This document shows, piece by piece, positions 28,974 through 38,811 of a stretch of DNA of 64,000 nucleotides (the first letter of the stretch is position 1; every line of letters begins with the position of its first letter). The notes beneath the pieces are model-generated. The model did not search any database and was not told the origin of the DNA. It worked only from the letters and a program-made list of their open reading frames with translations. Location of the stretch: NCBI GenBank assembly GCA_018907035.1, contig JACCIC010000354.1, forward strand, positions 62,001 through 126,000, in the 5' to 3' direction. Source of the DNA: Sycobia sp. Sy_11 (lineage: Eukaryota; Arthropoda; Insecta; Hymenoptera; Epichrysomallidae). The position numbers and the translations under genes were made by a program.

Positions 28974-31960
28974 CTAGCCTGGTTCATCCTGGGCCATTCG
29001 TCTAATTCTATCGGCATTTCTGAGTTTGGTCATCACCTCTTGTGCGAAAAAGTCTACTGCCTTCCAGTTTTCAGAAGATTCCAGCATTATTGATAGGATG
29101 CTCTCTGGTCTTATTCGCTTATTGATGATATTCATCAAGTGCTCACGTTGTGTTCTAAAACGAGGGCAGCTCACTAATATATGCTCGGCATCCTCAACCA
29201 ATGTCGGACAGATCGGAGAGAAATCATTATTATCCAAGTGAAAACGGTGGAAATAGAACCTAAATCAACCATGTCCAGTCAGCAGCTGGGTTAGGTGGAA
29301 ATCTAGTTCCCCGTGTTTCCTGTTGATCCATCTGTGTATGTCTGGAAGGATACGATAAGTCCATCGGCCTTTGCTAGAATCGTTCCATCGTTTTTGCCAT
29401 ATATCTATAGAACGATGACGTTCCACGTTTTTAGCACCTTGTAGAGAATCCACTGCGGCTTTACATATGTTGTGCAGCCTAGCCAGTTCATCTGCAGCTA
29501 AATCGAAAGGAAGAATTTCGGCAAGTACCTCAGCAACATCGGTGGATTCCGTCCTGTAACCACTAATAATACGTATACAGGAGCGGCGGCGGGTCGCAAT
29601 GGCCAGCTCACAATACGATTTATTTCCACATGCATGATGCCAGATTGGCGCTGCATATATGCTGACAGAATTAACAGCATAAACTAATAGCTTCCTCTGC
29701 TGTGGGCGTAGGCCACCAATGTTAGGCATGACCCGAAACAAAGCAGCTGAAACTCAATGCGCTTTTTCGTCAGATATCTTTGATGCTCATTGAAGTTTAA
29801 CCTGGCATCAAGCAGTACACCCAAGTATCGTAAAGATGGCGCAGAACTAATACGGCAGCTACCAACTTTAAGATTAATACTATCTACCTTCTTACGACTG
29901 CTGACAAGAACTACTTCTGCCTTGTGCTCCGTTAATTGTAGGCCAGCCGACTTAATCCATCTATTGATGTTGCTGATTGCCTCATTGGCATTTTCAGTGA
30001 GTTCTTCAAGGGCCTTAGCCGTCACTACTAGCGCGATTTCGTCGGCGTAGCCTACTGTTATTGAACCATGCGGTTGTGGAATCCTCAATACGCCATCATA
30101 CACAATATTTCACAATATAGGTTGCATAACCGAGCCCTGGGGGACTTCCGCAGTAAACTTATGCGATACAATGCCTTCATCCGTTCGGTATAATATTATC
30201 CTATTCTCAAAGTAGCTGGCCACGACATTCTGTAGATAACCAGGTACTTCGAACTCTTTAAGAGAATTCATAATAGAAGAACAGCGTGCTGAATTCAAGG
30301 CATTCTTGACATCTAGAGCGACAATGGCACAATACTGATTAGTGCCACCTTTCCATCTCTTACAACTGATTGCATTTCTTGCGGTACACACTACCAGTTT
30401 AATAGCATCGACTATTGATTTTGATTTCCGAAATCCAAATTGGCGTGAGGATAAGCCGTGCAATCCTTCAGTGAATGCTTCCAGTCGGCTACATATTATT
30501 TTTTCAAATATTTTACCTACCGTATCGAGCATACACAATGGCCTGTATGATGAAGGACCATCAAGTGGCTTATTGCCCTTAGGTAACAGGACTAACCTTT
30601 GAGTTTTCCAGCAATCAGGAAAAATACCCCCAAGAAGACAAGCATTATATACTTTTAGAAATATAGCTGGATTCTTCTGTATCACCAACTTAACTGCCGC
30701 ATTAGGGATACCATCAGGGCCAGGGGCAGCATTGTCTCTAGTCTTAGCGTAAGCATTATGTAGCTCCATTTCTGTTATAGGAGGTATATCGTCCGAGTGT
30801 TACGTGCGCAGTACAGTCCCATGGATGTCATTGGGAAAGAGAGCGGAAACAATCTTATCAATCAATACCGTGCTAGTGGGTTGTATTGGTGCCCTACTCA
30901 ATCGTGCCATGACTGTTTTGTATGGTCGTCCCCATAAGTCATTGTTAGCCTCTGCACACAGTTCAAGCCAGCATCGACGCTTGCTTGCCTTAATGGCCTT
31001 GACAAACGCTCTCTGTGCTTCTTTAAATAAACTATTAAACATATCACGATGGGTGCGGGCTCTCTGGGCAAGTCTACGTGCGCGATGACATTCTTTGCGC
31101 AATTCTGCAATTTCATTTGTCCACCAGTAGACAGATTGACGATGTTTAAATCCGCTCTTAGTCCTAGTCATCGATGCATCACATGCTTCATAGATATGCT
31201 TCATGAGTGCATTTGCCAGATGGCCTGGTGCACCATATTCTAAACGCTCTTCTGATATTATAGTGGCGAACACTACACAGTCTAGCGATCTGATGTTCCA
31301 TTTCCGTGTGGGTATCCACTCATTGCACTTGTTCTTTACTTTCTTCTCTGCAATCTCGTACAAGATCGCCCTGTGATCACTGTGGGTGTAAAGGTCGCTT
31401 ACTCTCCAATTAAGGATCCGTTGAATCAAGTCATCACTGGCGAATGTTACATCAATGACTGATTGTTTATCAACCCTAATGAAAGTGGATTCAGATCCCT
31501 TATTAACCACGTGGAGTTGAAGAGAATTAAGGCCATCAAGCAGCATACTACCTCTGTTATTTGTTGAAGCGCTTCCCCAGGCTGTGGACCACGCGTTAAA
31601 ATCGCCACCGATTAATAATGGTTTCTTGTCCATGGCTTCATCAACTAATTTAGCTACGAGGATTTCAAACTGCTTGTCCGTTAAGCTTGGAGGAGCATAT
31701 ACACTAAAGACGTATATTTCTTGTATTTTAGCCCAGGATATCAATTCGCTCCGATGACTCGACTGCTTTAGTACCTGCCTATTTTGACCAATCCGGAGGG
31801 CAGCTCTATTGCTTGTGTCACTTATCCAGCGCTGTGGTCTGTGCCTGTCAAAATATAGTTCGGAGATTACAGCAATGTCTATTCTTAGCTCCTTTATTGT
31901 CTGTTTCAGCAGGTCATGAGCTGCTACGCAATGGTTGGTATTCAGTTGGAGTATTCTCAT
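28974..31960 (-). pseudogene. R1-clade ORF2: AP endonuclease, RT and C-terminal domain
   Basis: About 995 codons on the minus strand. The endonuclease (31960 to about 31300) begins MRILQLNTNH and has the catalytic blocks VISELYF, LLIGGDFNAWSTAWGS and SDHRAILYE. The RT (about 30769-29800) has DNAAPGPDGIPNAAVKL, LVLLPKGNKPLDGPSSYRPL, ALDVKNALNSARC, AEVPQGSVMQPIL and the catalytic block GYADEIALVV, in which the second Asp of YADD is Glu (GAA at 30038-30040). The C-terminal part includes GRWTYRILPDIHRWI, LTQLLTGHG and a Cys/His cluster (CPTLVEDAEHILVSC). In-frame stops lie at 30800-30802 (TAA), 30110-30112 (TGA) and 29265-29267 (TGA); one frameshift lies near 29740-29790. The start overlaps the ORF1 stop as ATGA. 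Confidence 0.9.
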
Positions 31961-33327
31961 GTTTTATGTCTGTTGAAAAACTCCACGGTAATCGGGCACT
32001 TATAGCTGTATGCTGCATGGTTAATCTCCTTTTTTCCTTCACATTTACAGAGTAAACAACAGGACCCGTTTACACACAGCTTGGATAGATGGTCTTTTCC
32101 ACCGCAGTGCCTGCAAAGTTTAGTTCTGTCAGGGCCCGAGCACACGGACGCTAAATGGTCAATCTGCCAACACCTGAAGCAGCGCTTTATTTCTGTTTTT
32201 TTTCGAACTCTGCAGCTGACCCATCCGATTCGAACATGCCCTGCACGTAGTAGCTCAGCTGCGTGGCTATATGGTACAGACACCACCGCCGTCTGAGTAC
32301 CCCCATAAGCTTGCCGCAAGGAACGAGCAATTAGTAGGTTAGTCTCCTTTAGCTCGAGGTGTGTTCTCAGAGCCTCTAATACTTCATCCTTTGAAGTGAC
32401 CTCATCTATATCTTTAATCTCCAATGTAATGAGATTACTCAGAACCCAAGTGGATGCGCTATGGCCAACCTTAGATTCAACAATGCGTGCCAACTCATGT
32501 GCATCTTTGGCTGTCCGTTCCAACTGAAGTACAAGGGTACCGCTTGCATTTCTACGTATCCTGTTAACCTCATTCTTGACATGAGATAACTCCGGGTCAT
32601 TCTTTATTTGTCGCAGTACCTCCGCGTATGTAACTCCTTCATTGGCCTTAATCAAAATGGAGTTAGGCCTATTTCGTCCATTAAGCCTGCGTGTACTAGA
32701 TAATTCTTTATCTTTGCCTTTGGGCTTCTTACGCTTGATGGTCTGCCATTGATTTTCTTTGGCTTCAGACTTGCCTGTAGATACTCCGACCGACTCTAGT
32801 GGTCTCCTTGAGCCCAATGGTGGTTCTTTCGTCCTTTTGCCACCTATGGTTTTAGGAGTGGAAACCATCGCTTCTGCTGCGCTTCGTTTGGTGTCAGAGC
32901 GTAGACTCGGCGTAGTCTGAGTCACCACTTCATGTGTACCAGGACGTTGATACTGTAATAGATCATCCTCTGCCATACTAATGCATTTAGATGAGGCATT
33001 AATGGAACGAGCAAGATCCTTAATGGTCTTGTGTACGTTATGCCTATCTTTGACAAAGTCCAACAATTGGCTGATCTTCTCACCAAGTCGCTCCAGGTGA
33101 TTGTTTCTGCGCGTGATGGAGATTTCTCGATCCGTCGTTTCTTGATCCATCATGACATCTCCTTTAGTACCCAGTGTACTATCTATGATTATGTTTGATT
33201 TGCCCTGCCCAGAATCCGAGGGGCTACCACCGACCATAGAGGCTTGCACTCTATCGGAATCGGTGAGGAGATTGACCGGTCTTGCCGGAGTTACTCCCTG
33301 GAGTATATCCTTGTTTATACCAAACAT
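31957..33327 (-). CDS. R1-clade ORF1 protein (nucleic-acid-binding, gag-like)
   Basis: This intact 456-codon ORF is the longest open frame in the window. Residues about 60-120 form a helical, possibly coiled-coil region (SITRRNNHLERLGEKISQLL). A basic low-complexity stretch follows (about 150-215, rich in Lys/Arg), then an RRM-like segment (about 215-345: ILIKANEGVTYAEVLRQI, ETNLLIARSLRQAYGGTQTA). C-terminal are CCHC knuckles: CFRCWQIDHLASVC, CRHCGGKDHLSKLC, and a less regular CLLCKCEG...H...C. Three knuckles are characteristic of R1/Jockey-superfamily ORF1, which coats the RNA and guides it to the target. The start at 33327 is the first in-frame ATG; the stop overlaps ORF2. Confidence 0.9.
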   Translation of the reverse strand: MFGINKDILQGVTPARPVNLLTDSDRVQASMVGGSPSDSGQGKSNIIIDSTLGTKGDVMMDQETTDREISITRRNNHLERLGEKISQLLDFVKDRHNVHKTIKDLARSINASSKCISMAEDDLLQYQRPGTHEVVTQTTPSLRSDTKRSAAEAMVSTPKTIGGKRTKEPPLGSRRPLESVGVSTGKSEAKENQWQTIKRKKPKGKDKELSSTRRLNGRNRPNSILIKANEGVTYAEVLRQIKNDPELSHVKNEVNRIRRNASGTLVLQLERTAKDAHELARIVESKVGHSASTWVLSNLITLEIKDIDEVTSKDEVLEALRTHLELKETNLLIARSLRQAYGGTQTAVVSVPYSHAAELLRAGHVRIGWVSCRVRKKTEIKRCFRCWQIDHLASVCSGPDRTKLCRHCGGKDHLSKLCVNGSCCLLCKCEGKKEINHAAYSYKCPITVEFFNRHKT

Positions 33328-33490
33328 TAGTCATAATTGGCCTTACGTTCGGGAGGCCCTCCCTATTAGCTTTTTCTGTCCGCCCTGAGTATTTTATTTC
33401 CTCAATGCCCTCTACAAATTGTAGCGAGCCATCCCCTATCCGCAACCTGGGGAGGCGCCAGATGGGAGAAAGCAACAAAACTCCACACTG

Positions 33491-33519
33491 GGTTTGTGTG
33501 TGTGTGTGTGTGTGTGTAT
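33491..33519. repeat. (TG)n microsatellite at the LINE 5' junction
   Basis: About 29 bp of TG repeats. On the minus strand it is (AC)n immediately 5' of the LINE. It follows the Copia residues LIGALLY, which run directly into it. Confidence 0.9.
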
Positions 33520-34446
33520 AAGAGTGCACCAATTAAATTTCTATATTTAATATCTTTTTCACAATTAATGTAACTCCATGGGTTACAGTGTTCTAAATTA
33601 TATTTTTTTTATTAGTAATGCAATATATTCCTTTTGTCTTAATATCATTTCTTTACAAGACTCGTCGTAAATTAAGATTCCTAGATAATCTTTTATTTTA
33701 CCAAAGTCTTTCATTTTAAATTTTTCCAATAAAATTTTTTTTACATTCTGTATCAAATCATTACTTTTACAACAAATTAGTAAGTCGATAACATAGACTA
33801 ATATGTACATAATACATTTTCCGTTTTTGAAAGTGTATAAACAATTGTCAATATTATTTTTTACAAAGCCTAAATTCAATATACATTTGTCCAATCACTC
33901 ATACCATGCTCATATACTTTCTTTTAAATCGTATAAAGGTTTTAACAATCTACATACTCGGTCGGTCCCATCTTCGTACCCCTTTGATTGACGAACATAC
34001 ACTTCAAGAAAAATATTTTGCCCTTTAAAAAAGCCGTTTCAATATCCATCCCTTCGATAGTTAGACTCATTTTACAATAGTATGATAATTTTTAATGTTT
34101 GTATTTTCGCAACGGGTGAATATATGTCCTCTATCATATCTTTCTGCAATTTTCACTCTTATTTTATCACCGTTACTAGTTTTAAAAGTTTCGTCTAAGG
34201 ATTCTTCACTCCTGGAATCATTATCATTTTCTATATCATTATCAGTATCCGAATCATTAAATTTTAAACTGATACATTTCTCAGTTTGTTCTATTATCTC
34301 AATATGTCTAGCTATGATCACCTTATTATTTAATAAAATACGATAACCGTTTTGACCACATCCGATCAAAATACCTATTTCAGTCATTTTGTCTCATTTC
34401 GAGATCCTTTTGTTTCAGGCTTCCTTACAAAAACTTTACTACTATA
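33520..34446 (-). pseudogene. Copia RT region
   Basis: The frame 34067-34387 (106 codons) has GILIGCGQNGYRILLNNKVI, the segment that links Copia integrase to RT, and an acidic linker (FNDSDTDNDIENDNDSRSE). The frame 33598-33894 carries NLGFVKNNIDNCLYTF and MYILVYVIDLLICCKSNDL. The catalytic Y-V-D-D-hydrophobic block is here YVIDLL, so the first Asp is replaced. KMKDFGKIKDYLGILI and QKEYIALLIKKI follow, then NLEHCNPWSYINCEKDIKYR running to GALLY at the microsatellite. The first two thirds of RT (fingers and the block before YVDD) are deleted between 34067 and 33894. Confidence 0.8.
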
Positions 34447-34448
34447 TA

Positions 34449-35765
34449 CGAGGGTGGATTCATAAGATTCCGGCCTGGCCAAGAGATCGCGCCACTAAGC
34501 CTACCTTGAGGTGGCGTTTTATAGTACCATTTTTAGGTAGCTTGTAGCTATAGTTTCAGTCCGGTCGCCATGTTGGTTTAGGTTTGAGAGCACACTGAAC
34601 AAGACACCTCTGTGTTTTTCGTAAAAATGGAAAAGCTGGAAAATCGTGCTGTCATCAAATACTTTTATTTGAAGGGGTTAACGCCGAAGGAAATTAAAGA
34701 AGAGATGGACTCAACGCTGGGGACACCCTTCCCATCATATTCAACCGTCAAACAGTGGGTTTCCGAGTTTAAAAAGGGTCGTGTGAACACTCTGATGAGC
34801 CTCACTCAGGACGCCCCATTGAGGTCACAACTCAATGGGGATGATGTGATCAAACAAATATAAAACACAGATATGATCAAAAAAATCCATCAAATAGTGC
34901 TGAAAGATCGCAGATTAAAAGTGCGTGAGATAGCTGAGACCTGTAAGATGTCATATGAACGTGTACAAGATATTTTGCACCAACATTTGTATATGAAAAA
35001 ACCTCTGTGCAAGATAAGTGCCATGTTTGCTATCAGACGACCAAAAATTGATTCGAAAGAACATTTCTACCGCCAATCTGGCGTTGTATAAGCGTAAGCG
35101 AAGCGACTTTTTACGTCGATTCGTAACCGTTGACGAAATATGGATCCACCACTACACTCCTGAAACAAAACAACCGTCTAAACAGTAGATTGAACTAGGG
35201 GAACCAACTCCAAAAACCATTTTTTCGGCGAAAAAGGTTATGGCTACTGTTTTTTGGGATGCAATAGGTATTATATACATTGATTACCTTGAAAAGGGTA
35301 AAACTATTATTGGTCAATACTACGCAGACTTATTGCAACGTTTGAGCCACGAAGTGAAAATTAAACGAACTCATCTGGCGATGAAAAAACTCTTGTTTCA
35401 TCACGATAACGCAACAACGCACAGGTCAATCATTGCGATGGCTAAAATTAACCATCTGAAGTTTGAATTCATGCCGCACCCTTCCTACTCTCTAGACCTA
35501 GCCCCGAGTGACTATTATCTGTTTCTTAACCTCAAAAAATAGCTTGGCGGTAAGAGATTTGCGGACAATGAAGAAGTAATCGAAGCTGTAAATGAATATT
35601 TTGAGGAGCTTGACGAATCAATCTATAGAGATGGCATTGCTAGACTAGAACACCGCTATAAGAAATGTATCAGCCCTGGAGGAGATTATGTTGAGAAATA
35701 AAAAAAAGAATTCTTAAAAACGTTGTTTTTCTTAGTCAGGCCGGAAACTTATCAATCCACCCTCG
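34449..35765 (+). mobile_element. Full-length mariner element (family C) inside Copia
   Basis: Length 1,317 bp. Left end CGAGGGTGGATTCATAAG, right end, reverse-complemented, CGAGGGTGGATTGATAAG, continuing TTCCGGCC on both sides: inverted repeats of about 28 bp. The TA target duplication is intact (34447-34448 and 35766-35767). It is inserted in opposite orientation to the Copia it interrupts. Tandem pieces of the same family lie at 46805-47335. Confidence 0.95.
34627..35701 (+). pseudogene. Mariner transposase (irritans-type), broken
   Basis: The start is placed at the ATG of MEKLENRAVIKYFYLKG rather than the upstream MFFVK codons, because irritans-type transposases start with a short acidic/basic lead followed by this helix. 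In order: HTH1 with YSTVKQWVSEFKKGRVN (34627-34863), HTH2 with DRRLKVREIAETCKMSYERV (34873-35000), first Asp VTVDEIWIHHYTPE (about 35127), second Asp LLFHHDNATTHRSI, third Asp SLDLAPSDYYLF, and the C-terminus YKKCISPGGDYVEK. Inactivating changes: TAA at 34861, a frame change between about 35040 and 35095, TAG near 35186, and TAG at 35540. The two TAG codons stand where Trp is expected. Full length would be about 350 residues. Confidence 0.9.
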
Positions 35766-35767
35766 TA

Positions 35768-36680
35768 GTTTTAAATTCGAGATATCCAGTCGCTTTCTAA
35801 AGAATAGTTCGTACGGCCTTTTTTCTTTATTGTATTGGTTAGCGTGAGATTTTTCAAATATGTTGCCGCACAAATTTTCTGGATTTCTGGCCAATATTTT
35901 TTTGTTTAAATAAATAATAAGCTTCATCTAACAAATAACGCGATATATCCATTATAGATCTATTGAAGCGTTCCATGACGCCATTCAATTCATGAACATG
36001 TACAGGACATAGTGAAATTACTAGACCTTTGTCTCTTGCAAAATTATATACATCACAATTCAAGTATTCCTTCCTATATAAAACAATAAATAACTTCTCA
36101 TTTGGACTTCATCGTTTATACTCTACTAATTTTACTGTAATCATCAATAAATGAGATAAAATATTTTTCACCTTTAAAGCCTACTGTTTGAAACGGACCA
36201 CGAACATCAATTAGATAATCTATAAAATTTCTTGTGGATTGTATCTGTTATTTTAAAAAGGAGCATTATGCATTTTATTTTCAATTCATATTTTACATTT
36301 TAAAAATTCTCCATCAAGTTTATTAGGTATACCGTTCAACAACTGCTTTTTACTCAATATATCTAAATACTTAAAATTTACATGACCTAATAACCTATGC
36401 CATTTTTCTTTTACAGTCATATTATTTACGTTTTTGTTTGCCGTATTCACTAATACATTATTTAATTTTAAATTACTTTTCATACGACACAAACCTTTTG
36501 TTTGTTCTGCTACTGCCTTTAGTGTACCATATTTATCAATAATTATTAATAAATGCTTCTCTGAAATTATTTTATTATCATTCCTTATTTCGCTAAAGCT
36601 TATTGAATTTGAATGCATATATCCGACATAAAATACATTTTTCATATTAATTTCATTTTTTGGCAAACGCATCAAAATCA
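35768..36680 (-). pseudogene. Copia pre-integrase and integrase
   Basis: The frame 36286-36696 (136 codons) has the protease-integrase spacer (MKNVFYVGYMHSNSISFSEI) and the GAG-pre-integrase Zn-binding region: KEKWHRLLGHVNFKYLDILS, with the expected HRLGH motif. The frame 35854-36063 has the end of the integrase core with CPVHVHELNGVMERFNRSIM. Its Glu in MERF is the catalytic Glu of the DDE triad. RKRPYELFFRKRLDIS follows near 35770-35820. The part with both catalytic Asp residues, 36063-36286, is in broken frames. The coding sequence stops at the mariner boundary (35767) and resumes at 34446. Confidence 0.85.
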
Positions 36681-37010
36681 TGTTATATGCCGACACATAG
36701 AATCCCTAGAGTCTTGCGTGTGCACTTTCACTGGAATGCTGCAAGCATTTCCGAAACCCCCTCTCTCCGCCGCGGCGATTCCGAGCGAATCAGGGCTTGC
36801 GACTACCGACGGAGCCTTACGGCGCCACCGGAGTCGCAAGCGCAGTAGAAATATAAGAGAGGGTTTTCGGGATGGAAAGACAGAAAGGGAGTGGGAGAGA
36901 TCGAGATCCGGACCTCCCGGAATCTCCGACGGCTCATGCAAAGAGAAATAAATAGATTTAACCTTCATTCAACGCCTTATTTTTTAAAGCCCATCCCAGA
37001 CTCCATAACA
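36681..37010 (+). repeat. Unassigned LTR
   Basis: The 330-bp segment begins TGTTATATGCCGACACATAG and ends CTCCATAACA, giving TG...CA ends with TGTTATA/CATAACA-type inversion. An AATAAA signal lies near 36948. The first 90 bp recurs at 45437-45526. GC content is much higher than the flanks. It abuts the truncated Copia exactly at its TG end. The absence of a coding region means its superfamily cannot be named. Confidence 0.6.
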
Positions 37011-37195
37011 CCGGAAGAGCGGAGCTCCCCCGTGCCGCACACAGCTCCAACAAGAGAGTGGACTAACGCCGCCACGTGCTGCTGCACTAGTAGTGGCAGA
37101 GAGAGAGAGAGAGAGAGAGAGAGGGAGTTGCAGCGCCGCCGCACGCCGCCGCACCAATAGTGGCAGAGAGAGAGAGAGAGAGAGAGAGAGGGAGT
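37011..37195 (+). repeat. GC-rich leader with duplicated (GA)n segment
   Basis: Directly after the LTR, the module ACTAGTAGTGGCAGAGAGAG...GGGAGTTGCAG is followed by a second, AATAGTGGCAGAGAGAG...GGGAGTACAAT, about 67 bp later. Both contain 20-28 bp of GA repeats. It is probably untranslated leader of the LTR element that carried 36681-37010. Confidence 0.55.
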
Positions 37196-37250
37196 ACAAT
37201 AATCTTAAATAAATAATTTAATTGTACTTTTCTCGACTGCTTATATACAA

Positions 37251-37570
37251 ATTAATAAATATTTTTTCATTGGTCTTACAGTCCAATCAAATCAATCGAA
37301 AACCATACGTAACAATATCAATACATATCTACATTAACATTAATACATCAATACACAAAAATAATAAAAATAAAAATAAAAATTGAATTAAAAATTATCA
37401 TGACAGTCAGACTATCCTTATTTACAGTCACCCCCGTAGACTAATCTGAAAATAAAATATTAGCTGAAAAAATTTGTTTTGTTAGTAAAGTGCAGTCTGA
37501 CTGTCCCCAACACCCTTACCTAATTGAAGATCCAGTCCAACATTTCGAGCTCGCTACGGCTCCTCATCTG
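37251..37570 (-). mobile_element. PLE 3'-terminal sequence, minus strand
   Basis: A well-preserved 320-bp copy: minus-strand order is the hammerhead-like core, TTCAATTAGGTAAGGGTGTT, GGGGACAGTCAGACTGCACT, TTAGTCTACGGGGGTGACTG, the A/T-rich zone, and the terminus GGACTGTAAGACCAATG. It starts at the hammerhead-like motif, so the preceding coding region is missing. Confidence 0.8.
37529..37570 (-). ncRNA. Hammerhead-ribozyme-like motif, third copy
   Basis: Minus-strand core: CAGATGAG (U4 changed to A relative to CTGATGAG), stem II G(G)AGC/GCTC with loop CGTAGCGA, GAAATGTTGGACTGGATC. It would be catalytically impaired by the changed core base, but it confirms the motif is a stable part of the PLE terminal sequence. 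Confidence 0.4.
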
Positions 37571-37875
37571 AATGAGTAATGTGCTTAAATAAATGAACGG
37601 TTAACAAAAAATATTTCATAAAAAATTGGTAATTTTCAAAAAATAGTATATTGTGTAACTAGTTGACGTACCCGAATCTGAAAAAGCCTTTGCACTCATG
37701 CTGTACATACTATTTTCTCATACGAAAGAAGTTTACTTGATTGTCTGTGTGAAGAAGTACATGGAAAAAATTGAAATCTGCGGCCCAAATACTTTTTCTG
37801 TTTAGAGTCAAGCAAAAAATAAACAGTGAAGTCTTGTGTATAGAGAACAGGTATATAGATCCGGTACTCGCTTCA

Positions 37876-37878
<3 letters not shown>

Positions 37879-37944
<66 letters not shown>

Positions 37945-37948
37945 TATT
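37879..37948. repeat. (AT)n microsatellite
   Basis: About 70 bp of almost pure AT dinucleotides ending at the GC-rich island. Confidence 0.95.
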
Positions 37949-38195
37949 GTGACGGTCGGCGCGGTGCACCGCAAACAGCGATCGACCGTATGTGTCCGCG
38001 CAGATGTAAACAAACCCGTGCCGTGCTCGAGTTGGATTCCTCGAATTTGGGGATATGCATCGGCCGTTACGTGCGGACGGAAAGAAAAAAAGCTCTTCTC
38101 TTGCGCGAGTAGTTTTTAAACAGAGAGAAACACGACGTGTTCGTATGATCGCGCTCTCGTTTCGTGGCCGCAGTCAACTCTGGTAAAAATCTTCG

Positions 38196-38264
<69 letters not shown>
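38196..38264. repeat. (AT)n microsatellite
   Basis: About 68 bp of AT repeats with a single TTTA interruption, on the other side of the same island. Confidence 0.95.
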
Positions 38265-38811
38265 CCGTGGTACATATTTTTATATAAACAGTTTTTATAT
38301 CATGAATTACTTTTTTAATAATCATATTTCAAGTTATGTTAAACTTAAAATATTTATAATGAATATATTAATATTTAGATTGATAAGGCCGTTTCAGGGA
38401 CAGAGCTCCCGTCTTTATTAAATGAAAAGAGAAATCAAATTAAAATAATAAGTTTATTCGAACTATATATCTGATTTTATCGACCGTACTGTCTTTATGC
38501 AATATATTATGATATATTATGATAACCAGACTGTCTTTATATTACTTACATTACAATGATCCTCGTAGAATCTGAATTGGAAATACTACTAAAAGTAAAA
38601 TAACAATTCAATTTAATTAAAAATAAAATAATCTATATTCTATGTTTGTAAAGCAGAATCTCGCTGCCCCACCATCTTAAATATAAATTTACCTTAAATG
38701 TCCGATGTTTCCAAATTCTCATCTGCATGGACTATACTGTTAGATTATTTTATTTTTAATTTTTAATTAAATAAATTTTTTTTAGTTTTAGTAGTATTTC
38801 CATTCCATATA

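Larger units (their letters stand above)
28753..33488 (-). mobile_element. R1-clade non-LTR retrotransposon in an (AC)n target
   Basis: A nearly full-length two-ORF LINE of about 4.7 kb. In its own sense: a 5' UTR of about 160 bp, intact ORF1 (33327-31957), ORF2 (31960-28974), a 3' UTR of about 200 bp with a stem-loop, and an A-rich tail (AAAAAAGAAAAAGAAAAAA) at about 28772-28753. Both flanks are (AC)n in the element's sense: about 29 bp at 33491-33519 and about 100 bp at 28653-28752. R1-clade families with microsatellite targets are known (Mino for (AC)n, Waldo for (ACAY)n); this insertion fits a Mino-like specificity. Only three in-frame stops and one frameshift interrupt ORF2, so it is the youngest LINE in the window. 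Confidence 0.85.
37571..38811. other. Microsatellites with a GC-rich island, no gene
   Basis: Two long (AT)n tracts (about 37879-37948 and 38196-38264) surround a 240-bp GC-rich island (37949-38190) beginning TGTGACGGTCGGCGCGGTGC, which has an LTR-like TG start. No ORF in the island is credible. 38265-38811 is AT-rich with no recognised content. Confidence 0.45.

Noticed and set aside
30804..33388. Several plus-strand ORFs of 60-94 codons
   Set aside because: Antisense shadows of the R1-clade ORF1 and ORF2.
37710..38421. Frames over the two AT microsatellites
   Set aside because: Repeat-driven translations without family similarity.
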